DNA of 64,000 nt, taken from the NCBI RefSeq assembly GCF_900177345.1, contig NZ_FWZT01000023.1:1-64000 (forward strand), read 5' to 3'. The notes beneath the pieces were generated by a model, which saw nothing but the letters and a program-made list of their open reading frames with translations, ran no database searches and was not told the DNA's origin. A program made the position numbers and the translations under genes. Of this stretch, positions 26,201 to 35,089 are shown in pieces. Source of the stretch: Pseudobacteriovorax antillogorgiicola (lineage in GTDB: Bacteria > Bdellovibrionota_B > Oligoflexia > Oligoflexales > Oligoflexaceae). Position 1 is the first letter of the stretch. Each line of letters opens with the position of its first letter.

Positions 26201-29200
26201 GCACTTGGCTGCGGCGCAAGATTCAGTCCCTAAAATCTCAGGAGAAACAAACCAATAAGTCATATATTGATTATCGTACAGTTGCCAATAACCATTTAGC
26301 CTATGTCCTGTTTCTAAGTGGAGACTATGCAGAAGCGGCAAAGACGTTCTGGATAGCCTATGATCTCGCTCAGAAAATCGAAAACCGTGAGCTTGCTTAT
26401 AGTAACGGACTTAATCTACTAGTCTCACTTGCCCGTTGGCAAGCACTTGGCAAGCCTCTGTCCACGGAGGCAACAGCATGGGCACAAAGTGTCATCAATA
26501 ACTTTAGCAGCCAACGATTGATTCGTGCCTATGATCAGCTCCTTAGCAGTCGTGGCCCTATTCCTCATCAGGATCTAGTAAGCTTCCTAAGTGAATCCAT
26601 AGATTCCGCGACACAAGAACCAAATGGCCGACTTATTCAACAAGAGCTAAGAGACACTTTTGTTGGCAAGGGAGAGGCATGGACTTACTTGCTATTAGAA
26701 GATTTACATCACGAAGCCTACTTGGATCTAGCAGAAACAAAGTCCCTAAATAGCTTAAGTTTCATACGCTTGATCGTTGCCTACCTTGACCAAGTATTCT
26801 TACAAAGTTTTCAAAATATCGAACCTAGCCAAGGATTTGAGGCCTATCAAAAGCACCTTTTATTGCGTCGGCAGATTTTAGGACGATTCTTACGTATCAA
26901 CAATGAACGACTAAATATCCAATCTAAAGACATAAATAGATTGTCACCTCAAGAAGGTGAACTCGTTGTTGGCTTCCTTGGTTCTAGCCCCATGTACATG
27001 GTGTACAAATCGGACCGAAAGACTGGCACACAGAGACTTGAGAGATTTGCAAACCTCTCTCAAGAATTTGATTTTAGTAGCTACAAGCGGGTCCACCTAC
27101 TCAGCGATAAGCAAAGCCATCTGCTCTATCCTCATCTAAAGAAAATGCTGCCATCGACTCCTATAATTTGGTCTGGTGGAGTTCAAGTTCCTCGCACTGT
27201 CGATGTACGGCTATTTAACCGTATCTCTTGGTTGGGTGATCCGAGTCCTGACATTATCAAAGCCAATGAACATCGAGAGTCGATACCAGTAAATGCTGAT
27301 CAACCCAAAATTCTCTATATTGCGGAACCATTAAACTTGAGCCCTTCTCTGAGTGCAGTCAGCTCAACGCTAGATCTTCAGGAAACTAAAAATATTGACC
27401 TGCTTACATATACCAGTCGCATCGATGATCACTTGGATATCCTCGCACACGACTTGATACGGGAACATCTAGGAGCAAATACGGTTGTCGTGGCAGAATC
27501 CTCAGATACCCTAGGGCAATTCTTCCAGTCATTTGCTAATCAAGGCCTTCAAGATGCGATCAACACGCCAGGCATCACGATTCTGGGCCTACCTGGGACA
27601 CCCAAAAAGCTCATTGCAGAACTGGCTCCTAAGCTTGCTTACGATCAGAAACAAGCTCTTGAAAATCGCCTGGTTTTTGCAAATGTGCTGGACGATGTTA
27701 GTCTTCAGTCTGAAATTCTCCTCCAACTACGGGCAAAGAGGTCACAATCCAGGCAGTATACGGGGGCATACTATTACCAAAAAAAGATTCTCAATCTTAT
27801 CGAAGACAGTGCTGATGAGCTTGACTTAGCTGATGAATATCTCAATAGTGGAATTCTTGCCCTAAGGGCTAAGAGCTTCAAGAACTCCCAAGAATACTTT
27901 GATAAATCTCTTGCTATATATCAAGACAATGAAGACACCTATCAATCAGCCGTTGTGATTAAGAATATGGCTCTTTTAGTGTTTGAACAAAAAGCTTCAG
28001 AGAAAGGTGTCGAACTTTTGAAAAAATCTCGTCAGCTGTTTCTTGAGGATGATGATCAAGAGGCTGCAACAGAACGGCTTCTCGACATGGCTAATTATAC
28101 AAGGGAATCCCTCAATGACTTTTCTCAAGCTCTCATATGGTATCGACAGGCGCTAGATGAGTTTAAGAAACAGGATTTTGAACAAGGGATCATCAGAGCA
28201 AATATTGATTATGCAAATACCCTAATGGCCGTAGGATCTATCAAACGAGCCATTACAGTACTCGAATCCCAAGAGGATTATATTGATGCGGATGACGAAC
28301 CAACTCTTTGGTTAAGAAATGCACAAATCCTTCTTAATGCATATTATCGAGCCTCTCTTTTCCAAGAGGCGATCAACTTACATAGTAAAGCCAAGAACAT
28401 TTTGGAAAGTATTGAATCTGAAAATTTGCGAAAACTGTTAAGCTTGGATCTTGCCAATGTTCATGCTCTAGTTCTGGCGAAAATAGGCCAAGAAGCCACT
28501 GCGGTGAAAACCCTGAATCAGAGTATCGAAAAGGCACGTTTGCTGGAAAAACCCAGAAAGGTTGCTCAGCTCCTTTCAAACTTGGCTTATATTAAGCGAA
28601 AGATGGGTGAGCTAAGGCAATCGGTTGCTCTTTTCAAAGAAGCTCTTACTATTGATACACAAGAGCGTGATGAATCAGCCATAGCCTTTGACTACCGCAA
28701 CCTTGGCATTAGCTTCCTCTACTTAGAGGACTATGAACAAGCGTCGCAGTTCCTAAATCGTGCAAGAAAAGACAGCGAACGCTTAAGTCTTGCCTATAAC
28801 CAGGTTTACTCCCTCGTTGGCCTCGCCGAACTAGCTTTGGCTAGGCAGGAACCTGAGAAGGCGATATCACATTATCAAAAGGCCCTAGAGGTTTCCCAAA
28901 AGTCCTACTTAAGGCAATTCATCTGGCGTTCCTATGCTGGCCTTGCCAGCACCTACGATCGACTCAAACAGTGGCAAATCGCTGAGTCTTACTACGAAAA
29001 AGCGCTTGAAATAGTCGAAAAACTGAGAGGCAGCCTTTCGAACTTAGAAAACTCTTCTGGTTTTCAAGAAGAGCGCTCCGTTCAGCGAGTATACGAAGAT
29101 TTTATTGTCAATTTGTCTCAACAAGGGAAGTTTAAGAAAGCTTGGCAAATCAGCGAACGATCACGATCACGGTCATTGATCGATAGTTTATCTAATACAT

Positions 29201-30405
29201 CGATACGTGAAAACTCTGAAGAAGCCAGTCGCTATGCGGACTTTACTGAGCTACTCGATCAATTACAAAGTGTGATGGAGCGCAGTCCCAATCCTGAGCT
29301 AAAGTCCCAGATCGATAGCATCACCAAGAAAAGGCAAAGCCTTCTTGAAAAAATCAAAAAGGAAGATCCTAGACTCTATAACATAGTCACAATCAGTAGT
29401 ATCGGCTTGGATGAGGTCACGGCCTATCTTGACCCACAAACTGCTTTGATCGAGTACATGATTACAAGTGGTCATCTAATCGTCTGGATAATTAGTGAGA
29501 AGGGTATCTTTGGAGCCATACGAACTCTCCCCAGGGATCGTATCGAGTTAAGGATCAAACAGTATCGAAAAATTCTCCAAAGCCTAGGTGACCTCAGTTT
29601 TATCGGTCAGGAACTATATGCTTGGCTCCTTGAAGACTGGCAGTCAGAGTTCCAAGACTACCAGAACCTAGTTATCGTTCCTCACGGTTCACTACACTAC
29701 TTACCCTTTGCTGCACTCCCTGAAAGTAGAGAGCAATATTTGATAGATCGTTTTCGTATCACCTACTTAGAGAGCGCAACTCTTGCTCGCTTTGCAAAAC
29801 ACTCAGATTTAACTAGCTCGCCCACAATCAAGGCTTTTGGCAACCCCGATCGAGGAAAGGACTTGGATTTGCCCTTTGCTGCCAAAGAAGCGCAGACCAT
29901 CAAAAGGTACTTTCCATCAGCACAGGTGTTAGTAGGTGGTAAAGCCACAGCCAATTCATTTCTATCGAGTCACGAGGCAGATTGGATTCATATAGCATCC
30001 CACGGGGAGTTTCATCCATTCGATCCAGGGCGAAGCCGCTTGTTGCTAGCTCCCAGCGGAGGTAGTAGCGGCGACATTCTCGTAGATCAAATCCTAAGTA
30101 CCAGAATCAACGCGGAGCTTGTAACCCTGTCTGCCTGTGAGACAGGACTCGGTGATATCAAAGGCGGGGATGAAGTTGTCAGTTTTAACCGAGCGTTCTT
30201 CCAAGCAGGTGCCAGATCGATTATTAGCACTCTATGGCGCATTGATGATGTTGCAAGCGCATTAACTATGAAGCGTTTCTATCGTTATCTTTCAGAGGGT
30301 AATAATAAGAGGGCTGGCTTGCGGAAAGCTCAGCTGCTAACCAAAAGCTATTTCCCACATCCGGCTTATTGGTCATCATACCGCTTGATCGGGTCCTATC
30401 GCTGA
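23248..30405 (+). CDS. Giant lipoprotein with TolB-like propeller, two TPR blocks and C-terminal CHAT peptidase domain
   Basis: I place the start at ATG 23248 (MGVGCKNLN), giving 2385 residues. The signal peptide ends in a clear lipobox LASC with Cys22. Residues about 90-270 carry TolB/PD40-type repeats (EMHPSWSADGTKFVFASK and similar). About 335-1220 are TPR-like helices. About 1240-1500 is a domain without helical repeats, possibly a degenerate CHAT. About 1505-1950 is a second, canonical TPR block. About 2057-2385 is a CHAT caspase-like domain with His2252 (HIASHGEF) and Cys2297 (LSACETGLGDIKGGDE), both intact. CHAT domains are cysteine peptidases that TPR parts often control. Lipidation places it in the envelope. 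It is third in the operon, overlapping the DUF1318 gene by 26 bases. Confidence 0.85.
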   Translation: MGVGCKNLNLVLLLIAMTLASCVANKKIDISMPSTSKEPYQKFFFLTADPMQSQDPEPSSRGIFYSENSATNFDIFLLSGKSKRRITKHKSDDFMPSFSESYKILAFLSRREDAKGDIHFKAIGSISVTDEFHLKLPDTEEMHPSWSADGTKFVFASKGFGQSDPKIMLFDWQSKKVQDTGLLGFHPRINNDGDRIVFQQNAQIHEYNLRTKQHNILTQSRGLNSQPDLSPDFKKLVFRRIDHDTNRDGLINGNDHGALWLLDRDLNLEFALTSDDDNPSQGRFFNDRILLSFTRGTAANLGLIPERGQWQAIYDHHIYIPEKVRHIAINQGDDSLKNLYLRFLWAMQTPQQEVARFTLEKLVAENPNYEIWRPYLDSFYKFPEIKNHQGLSKRFQSACKNSTQDSFFAASCLILSSLNNYLNNQGLNKARQSLTEVIQSTDQEPYWKRFQLLALKLSFAIDAKLSTADAAMLSLDQYLVAIEQSNPELSRELSEYAIKNHINSITRSIDQKINSKWLSGTLKISRYQNSDQKEIFLRHNQLLALMDQYKDLSYIYIKALEKALELPDLHTFSDSYLKVFQQAAPFLAKEPSQFIREEGRVLHELVFRRVGDYYVKSLEIASAIKFYRKGISIFPRSVALHKSLIDAYGMMKKIDDIKERYMAKSPDWLSQYLALYVDTYSIDQTQDLEERLEIIESLIPTLENIVEIKPQQADLHQTLGWLYYQHDLWTKRKSGPSAWYRLKSMLFGFFSQFSERFTLGTVQAIRNYQLALASLPPDHPNRAALLQNIGEAQFQWKNYSQAYSYYSRRVAWLDRVPFRSLREEGQIYLNYGRSAAQTKQYPIAESAFLKASQAFQKIGRQDQRLQIQQYRALNFTDQKKYMQAIEVYRNILDLPLPRETRVIVLTNLGMNLYYSKNYTKTIETLNQAIGLVDDAPREEHSDDIAVNLGGSSTEAQGFSGLLRKAQIQTYLAKAYLKKGDYSSTSTWLRRKIQSLKSQEKQTNKSYIDYRTVANNHLAYVLFLSGDYAEAAKTFWIAYDLAQKIENRELAYSNGLNLLVSLARWQALGKPLSTEATAWAQSVINNFSSQRLIRAYDQLLSSRGPIPHQDLVSFLSESIDSATQEPNGRLIQQELRDTFVGKGEAWTYLLLEDLHHEAYLDLAETKSLNSLSFIRLIVAYLDQVFLQSFQNIEPSQGFEAYQKHLLLRRQILGRFLRINNERLNIQSKDINRLSPQEGELVVGFLGSSPMYMVYKSDRKTGTQRLERFANLSQEFDFSSYKRVHLLSDKQSHLLYPHLKKMLPSTPIIWSGGVQVPRTVDVRLFNRISWLGDPSPDIIKANEHRESIPVNADQPKILYIAEPLNLSPSLSAVSSTLDLQETKNIDLLTYTSRIDDHLDILAHDLIREHLGANTVVVAESSDTLGQFFQSFANQGLQDAINTPGITILGLPGTPKKLIAELAPKLAYDQKQALENRLVFANVLDDVSLQSEILLQLRAKRSQSRQYTGAYYYQKKILNLIEDSADELDLADEYLNSGILALRAKSFKNSQEYFDKSLAIYQDNEDTYQSAVVIKNMALLVFEQKASEKGVELLKKSRQLFLEDDDQEAATERLLDMANYTRESLNDFSQALIWYRQALDEFKKQDFEQGIIRANIDYANTLMAVGSIKRAITVLESQEDYIDADDEPTLWLRNAQILLNAYYRASLFQEAINLHSKAKNILESIESENLRKLLSLDLANVHALVLAKIGQEATAVKTLNQSIEKARLLEKPRKVAQLLSNLAYIKRKMGELRQSVALFKEALTIDTQERDESAIAFDYRNLGISFLYLEDYEQASQFLNRARKDSERLSLAYNQVYSLVGLAELALARQEPEKAISHYQKALEVSQKSYLRQFIWRSYAGLASTYDRLKQWQIAESYYEKALEIVEKLRGSLSNLENSSGFQEERSVQRVYEDFIVNLSQQGKFKKAWQISERSRSRSLIDSLSNTSIRENSEEASRYADFTELLDQLQSVMERSPNPELKSQIDSITKKRQSLLEKIKKEDPRLYNIVTISSIGLDEVTAYLDPQTALIEYMITSGHLIVWIISEKGIFGAIRTLPRDRIELRIKQYRKILQSLGDLSFIGQELYAWLLEDWQSEFQDYQNLVIVPHGSLHYLPFAALPESREQYLIDRFRITYLESATLARFAKHSDLTSSPTIKAFGNPDRGKDLDLPFAAKEAQTIKRYFPSAQVLVGGKATANSFLSSHEADWIHIASHGEFHPFDPGRSRLLLAPSGGSSGDILVDQILSTRINAELVTLSACETGLGDIKGGDEVVSFNRAFFQAGARSIISTLWRIDDVASALTMKRFYRYLSEGNNKRAGLRKAQLLTKSYFPHPAYWSSYRLIGSYR

Positions 30406-30409
30406 ACAA

Positions 30410-32584
30410 TCACGCAATTTTTACAATAGCACGATCAGCACCACCGCTTTCACCGCGCAGTATAGCTTCACGAGGTGTGAACTTCAGATTACCGCTCAGC
30501 AATTTCTGAGCCTTATCATTGGAGCTTTGAACTTGGAAAATAAGGTGGCAAGCCATGTCTCCTGGATCAGCGTTGACCAAAGTCAAAACTTTGGCTTTGG
30601 CACCATCAAGAGTTACGACCTTGTCACTATCCGTAGCTTGATCACCGGAAGCATCTTCGGGTTTAAGTGGGATTGGGGCTTGAGCCTTTTGGACTTGCAA
30701 AGGTTTTCCAGACTTGATGGCTCCTTTGACTTTCTTTAGCAGCTTTTCAGCTCTGTCCTTAACAACCGAATCATGCTGCACCGCTTCCTCAAGGGGAGGT
30801 TGCGCACCATCCATATCGCCAGCTCTAAGATGAGCCAAACCTAGATTGTAGGAGACAATAGCATAGATATCCTTGCGGGTGTCCGGGATCGCAGCAAGGG
30901 TTGTCCGATACTGCTGAATTCCTTCGTTCACCATATCACACCGAGCCATGGCCACGGCTTGATTGTTCATGTAGGAAACCACATTTTCCATAGCTTTAAG
31001 CTGAGCCATGATTGTCTTCGCAGTAGCTGAATCACCAGCATTCAGAGCAACCTTTGCTGACGTTTCCTTAACACGCTCAGAATCAGGATCTAGGTCTTGG
31101 GCTTGTTCAATAGTTTCCTGTGCTTTTTCATCATTACCCATCTCAGAATGAACTTCAGCTATCTGACAAAGTCGCTCCAGATTCATAGGCGCTAAAGCTT
31201 GCGCCTTTTCAAAGCACTTCAGTGCAACATCGAACTCGCGAAGGTTCATCATAGTCTTGCCAAGGAGATTTAATATAAAAATTGAATCGCCCGCATGCTT
31301 GATCGCTTCAATACCAAAATCTCGTGCTTTCTCGAACTCTTTTTGTACATAGGCGAACTCAGCTTCCATGACTTCTTTCGGCCCGATTTTGATCGTGCTA
31401 TCCGCGATATATCGCTCCTTAATCTCCTGCGCCTCCTGAACCTTCTTTTCATTGAGAAATTGCCTCATTTTCCGTTCCATAGACGATTGCTCTGTGGGCA
31501 AGCGATCTTGCTGAATCGTCCATATGATTGCTTTGGTAAACTCATCTTTCTTAAGGGGCTTTTTTATCATGGTGGCAACCCCCATCTCTTTGACAAAGGG
31601 GATATCCTGATCTTCAATCAGAGAACTAAGAAGCACTATGGGGACTGATTTTTTCGACTCTTCTTGAACTTTTTGCAGGAACAGTGGGCCCGTTAGTTTA
31701 GGGATTCGCCACTCTTGGATCACAAGATCGATATCCTCGTTCTCTTGCACAGCCTGAGTTCCAGCCTCTCCGTCATTGCAGACGACAACGTCTTCAACAC
31801 CCATTTCCTTAAAAGCATTGACCACCTCATTGGCGACACTATCATCATTATCTACCAAAAGAATTTTTTTCAGACCCAGAAAATTATAGCCATCACTTTC
31901 TACCTGGTCGAGAGACTGGCCTTCAAAATAGTCTGCGAGATAAGACTGAATCTTATCTTCCTGATTGCTGTCTATCACCTTTATTTGCTTGAGTACCGAC
32001 AGCGCTTCTTCCGTTTGCCCCATTTTAGCTAGGGGAGGAACAGTATGAAACATCTGATCGAGATGACCGGGATACAAGTCGAGAAGCTTCTTTTCAAAAA
32101 CCAAGAGCTCTTGATATCGTTCTGCTTCCATCATGTGTGTTCTAAGGTAGTGGGCTGCTAATAAACTGCCATTCCAATCGACAGCTTCAAAAGTTTTGAA
32201 AAGGCCGCTCAACTCGCTTGTCAATGAGTCCTTAGTGAAGGGCTTGGAATGATAAGAGAGAAGCCCTCGTTCGAAAGCATCAGGTAATACCTCCTGCTCT
32301 GATTCTTCTAGCAAGAACGAGACTCTCAAGTTTTTCAAAGCAGGATGATTACAGAATAGATCGAGCAACTTCATACCATTTTCTTGCTGATCTGCCATCA
32401 AAGGAGTGACGATCCAGCGAATGGGCTCGACTTCCATCATCTCGACAGCTTCCTTAATGCCAGCAACACCGTTCACGTCGCCAAAGCCAAGGCTTCTGAC
32501 CACTTCAGCAAGCAGTGTACGCGCAGCACCGGATGGATCGACAACGATCACCTTGCCATCTTTTTCTTTGAAGAAACTTTCCAT
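30410..32584 (-). CDS. Two pseudo-receiver domains plus TPR repeats (signalling or scaffold protein)
   Basis: From ATG 32584 the product is 724 residues; the longest frame uses a TTG four codons earlier. Two CheY-like domains are seen, at about 1-125 and 240-370. At the phospho-acceptor position the first has Pro61 (WIVTPLM) and the second has Glu (LVIQEWRIPKLTG, aligned with [13 protein letters not shown] of the CheY in this window). Neither can be phosphorylated normally; Glu may mimic the phosphorylated state. TPR-like helices follow from about 380 to 610, then a C-terminal domain. It is convergent with the CHAT gene, five bases away. Confidence 0.78.
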   Translation of the reverse strand: MESFFKEKDGKVIVVDPSGAARTLLAEVVRSLGFGDVNGVAGIKEAVEMMEVEPIRWIVTPLMADQQENGMKLLDLFCNHPALKNLRVSFLLEESEQEVLPDAFERGLLSYHSKPFTKDSLTSELSGLFKTFEAVDWNGSLLAAHYLRTHMMEAERYQELLVFEKKLLDLYPGHLDQMFHTVPPLAKMGQTEEALSVLKQIKVIDSNQEDKIQSYLADYFEGQSLDQVESDGYNFLGLKKILLVDNDDSVANEVVNAFKEMGVEDVVVCNDGEAGTQAVQENEDIDLVIQEWRIPKLTGPLFLQKVQEESKKSVPIVLLSSLIEDQDIPFVKEMGVATMIKKPLKKDEFTKAIIWTIQQDRLPTEQSSMERKMRQFLNEKKVQEAQEIKERYIADSTIKIGPKEVMEAEFAYVQKEFEKARDFGIEAIKHAGDSIFILNLLGKTMMNLREFDVALKCFEKAQALAPMNLERLCQIAEVHSEMGNDEKAQETIEQAQDLDPDSERVKETSAKVALNAGDSATAKTIMAQLKAMENVVSYMNNQAVAMARCDMVNEGIQQYRTTLAAIPDTRKDIYAIVSYNLGLAHLRAGDMDGAQPPLEEAVQHDSVVKDRAEKLLKKVKGAIKSGKPLQVQKAQAPIPLKPEDASGDQATDSDKVVTLDGAKAKVLTLVNADPGDMACHLIFQVQSSNDKAQKLLSGNLKFTPREAILRGESGGADRAIVKIA

Positions 32585-32761
32585 GCTTACTCGCAAATTT
32601 CAATCGTTTCGTCTATCGGCACCGCGATTGTAAAGTTGAAGGGCGCGGTAGGGATCAGGTAGCTAAAGTACTGAAATAAATAACCTTATATTCCCTTGTC
32701 AGGCTTATGATGCTAGTTTACCCTGATTCTAACGAAGCAATTTAACTCTAGGTAGAACCCT

Positions 32762-33754
32762 TTGAAAAGCCTTGTCATAAACACTCTCAAAATCGCAATA
32801 GCTTTCGGCCTTATCACATATCTCATCAGAACTGATCAGCTCGACTTCTCCCAAATGGGTAAAGTTTTTTCTATGCCAAGCTTGGGTATTACCATGTTTT
32901 TGTTCTGGATCGTTGGCCCCTTGCTCCTTGGCTCATTTCGCTGGCGACTACTCTTGCATGGAGCAGGCTATCAGATCACCTGGCCGCGAGCCATCCGCCT
33001 ACACCTGATCGGCTTTTTCTTTAACACAGCCATGCCGGGAGCTGTCGGGGGAGACCTGATCAAGGTACTGTATGTGATTCGAGATAATAAGCACATGGGT
33101 AAAACACCTGCTATCATGAGCGTATTTTTAGACAGACTAATCGGTCTTAGTGGCTTGTTCATTGTTGGCTTGCTCGTTGCTATCGCCAGCTATCCGATCA
33201 TTCAAGGGCAAGCCGCACTGATATCCATCGTCATTACCCTAGCGGTTGTAAGTCTCGGCATACTAGCCTTCTTTGCCGCTGCACTCTACGAGTACCGAGA
33301 CCGCGACCCTTTCGACTCCCTACTATCGAAGCCAATCCCCGGATTCAGCCCACTACGAAAAATCTATGGTAGCCTGCGGCTCTACCGAAACCATCGCACC
33401 CTGATCCTCAAGTGCCTCGGCCTCTCGATCCTGATACAGCTATTCTCAGTGCTAGTTTTTGTTCTCTTCACCAGAGCCATTATTCCAGATCAGAACCCTC
33501 AGTTTGGGACTATTGCTACCATTTATCCTGTTGGAATGTTTACTGTCGCCCTTCCCATTGCTCCTGGAGGGCTTGGGGTTGGTCATGTAGCTTTCGATCG
33601 TCTCTTCGAAATCATCGGCCATAGCCAAGGTGCTAGTGTCTTTAATGTGTTCTTATTAACTCAGATGGCCCTCAACCTACTGGGTGCAATCCCCTATTTG
33701 AGCCTCAAGAAGGAAGAGCCTGTTAATGAGATTGACACAGCCATAAAAATCTAA
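32762..33754 (+). CDS. UPF0104 / AglD-type flippase-like integral membrane protein
   Basis: The 330-residue protein has about eight hydrophobic helices and the family segments LGSFRWRLLLHGAG, FFFNTAMPGAVGGDLIKVLYV and PGGLGVGHVAFDRLF. This family (lysylphosphatidylglycerol synthase transmembrane region) includes proteins proposed to move lipids or lipid-linked sugars. The start is TTG 32762; the upstream AGGTAGAACCC is a modest binding site. It sits between two pseudo-receiver/TPR genes, transcribed away from the first. Confidence 0.82.
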   Translation: MKSLVINTLKIAIAFGLITYLIRTDQLDFSQMGKVFSMPSLGITMFLFWIVGPLLLGSFRWRLLLHGAGYQITWPRAIRLHLIGFFFNTAMPGAVGGDLIKVLYVIRDNKHMGKTPAIMSVFLDRLIGLSGLFIVGLLVAIASYPIIQGQAALISIVITLAVVSLGILAFFAAALYEYRDRDPFDSLLSKPIPGFSPLRKIYGSLRLYRNHRTLILKCLGLSILIQLFSVLVFVLFTRAIIPDQNPQFGTIATIYPVGMFTVALPIAPGGLGVGHVAFDRLFEIIGHSQGASVFNVFLLTQMALNLLGAIPYLSLKKEEPVNEIDTAIKI

Positions 33755-33845
33755 AATTATTGATTTTTATATTCTCAACAGAATCAAACTTTCAACGTTC
33801 TCATGGTGGCGCCGATAGAGTTTTCGGATCACTAGGTGAGGCACC

Positions 33846-35078
33846 ATGGGAATCGAACGCGTTCTTCTTTTAGATGACAACACTTCGAATACTCTGTTCT
33901 TTGAAATGTTACTCAAGGATATGGGAATGAAGGAAGTCGTGTCTTCACCGACTGGGGACGATGCGCTGATCCTAGCCGACAAGAAGCACGTTCAGTTTGT
34001 TATTTGTTCATGGGAACTAGCTGGGATGCCTGGGACCATATTTATCCAGAAGCTACGGGCCAAAAAAAGACGCAAGTATATTCCTTGCATCATCTACTCC
34101 AAACGTATGGAAGAACAGGAGGTTCGCCTGACTCAAGAGCTGGGCTTTAAAAATATCCTATCGATGCCTTTCGAAAAGGATAAGGCCATCGCCATGATCA
34201 ATGAAATTATCGAACACGAAAACAATATTGACCCCAAAGAAGTTGCCATCCGAAAGATCGAAATGTATTTGCAGGATGGTAAGCCCGGCGAAGCGTTTAA
34301 GATGTTCAACGATGATCTCTTCAAGCCTGGTCCGTTTCGATCTCCAGCATTGGTTGCTGCTGGCGAAGTGTTCATGGCACTTTCCAAATACGACAAGGCT
34401 GAAAAGTGTGCCGATGATGTCTTGGAGCGTATCCCCGATAATTATCGGGCTCTCCAATTGAAGGCTAAACTGCACTCAAGGCGCGGTGAACATGATCAAG
34501 CTATTAACATACTTAAAAAGTTGATGAATCAATCCCCGAAAAACCTCACCACCCGCGTCAACCTCGGAGCAGCCTATGTCGCAGCTGATCGATTTGACGA
34601 GGCCAAGCAAGTATTTAACGACGTTTTAGACATTGACCCTGAAAATCAAGCTGCCAAAGACCAAATGGCCACGGTCGTTTTCCAAGAAGGTGACTTTGGC
34701 TTAGCAGAGCAGCTGATTGCCGAAACAGAAAATGGCAACGAACTCGCTAGAATTTTCAATAATATTGCTATTTCTCAAGTTGCCGAAGATAGTTTCGACG
34801 AAGCTATCCAAACCTATGAAAACGCTATCCGACTCCTTGCCGATAAGACACGCCTTTACCTGCTTCAATACAACTTGGGACTTGCCTACCGAAAGAAGGG
34901 CGACTTGAACAAAGGCTTGGAAACTCTCGCCACTAGCTATTTTGACAATCTTGAATTCGAAAAGGCCTATGTAGCAATTGCTCGGATCTATAAGGAAATG
35001 AAGAAAAAGGGCTTGACGCCAGACGCCTCGATTATTAATGAGGTCAAGAAGAAGCGAGCTACTTCTAAATCTGCCTAG
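33846..35078 (+). CDS. Pseudo-receiver domain fused to TPR repeats
   Basis: The 410-residue protein begins with a CheY-like domain (about 1-120: RVLLLDDNTSNTLFFEML). At the phospho-acceptor position it has Ser (FVICSWELAGMPG) instead of Asp, so it should not take a phosphoryl group. The rest (about 140-400) consists of TPR repeats (ALVAAGEVFMALSKYDKAEK, LLQYNLGLAYRKKGDLNKG). GGTGAGG precedes the ATG. It resembles the 724-residue protein on the other side of the UPF0104 gene and is probably a paralogue. The hydrolase gene follows after 11 bases. Confidence 0.82.
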   Translation: MGIERVLLLDDNTSNTLFFEMLLKDMGMKEVVSSPTGDDALILADKKHVQFVICSWELAGMPGTIFIQKLRAKKRRKYIPCIIYSKRMEEQEVRLTQELGFKNILSMPFEKDKAIAMINEIIEHENNIDPKEVAIRKIEMYLQDGKPGEAFKMFNDDLFKPGPFRSPALVAAGEVFMALSKYDKAEKCADDVLERIPDNYRALQLKAKLHSRRGEHDQAINILKKLMNQSPKNLTTRVNLGAAYVAADRFDEAKQVFNDVLDIDPENQAAKDQMATVVFQEGDFGLAEQLIAETENGNELARIFNNIAISQVAEDSFDEAIQTYENAIRLLADKTRLYLLQYNLGLAYRKKGDLNKGLETLATSYFDNLEFEKAYVAIARIYKEMKKKGLTPDASIINEVKKKRATSKSA

Positions 35079-35089
35079 CAAAGGTCAAC

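Noticed and set aside
26300-28900. Frameshift or fusion of two genes inside the giant CHAT gene
   Set aside because: The frame is open without stops for more than 7 kb with consistent TPR-type sequence on both sides of the middle domain and no internal start with a binding site stood out.
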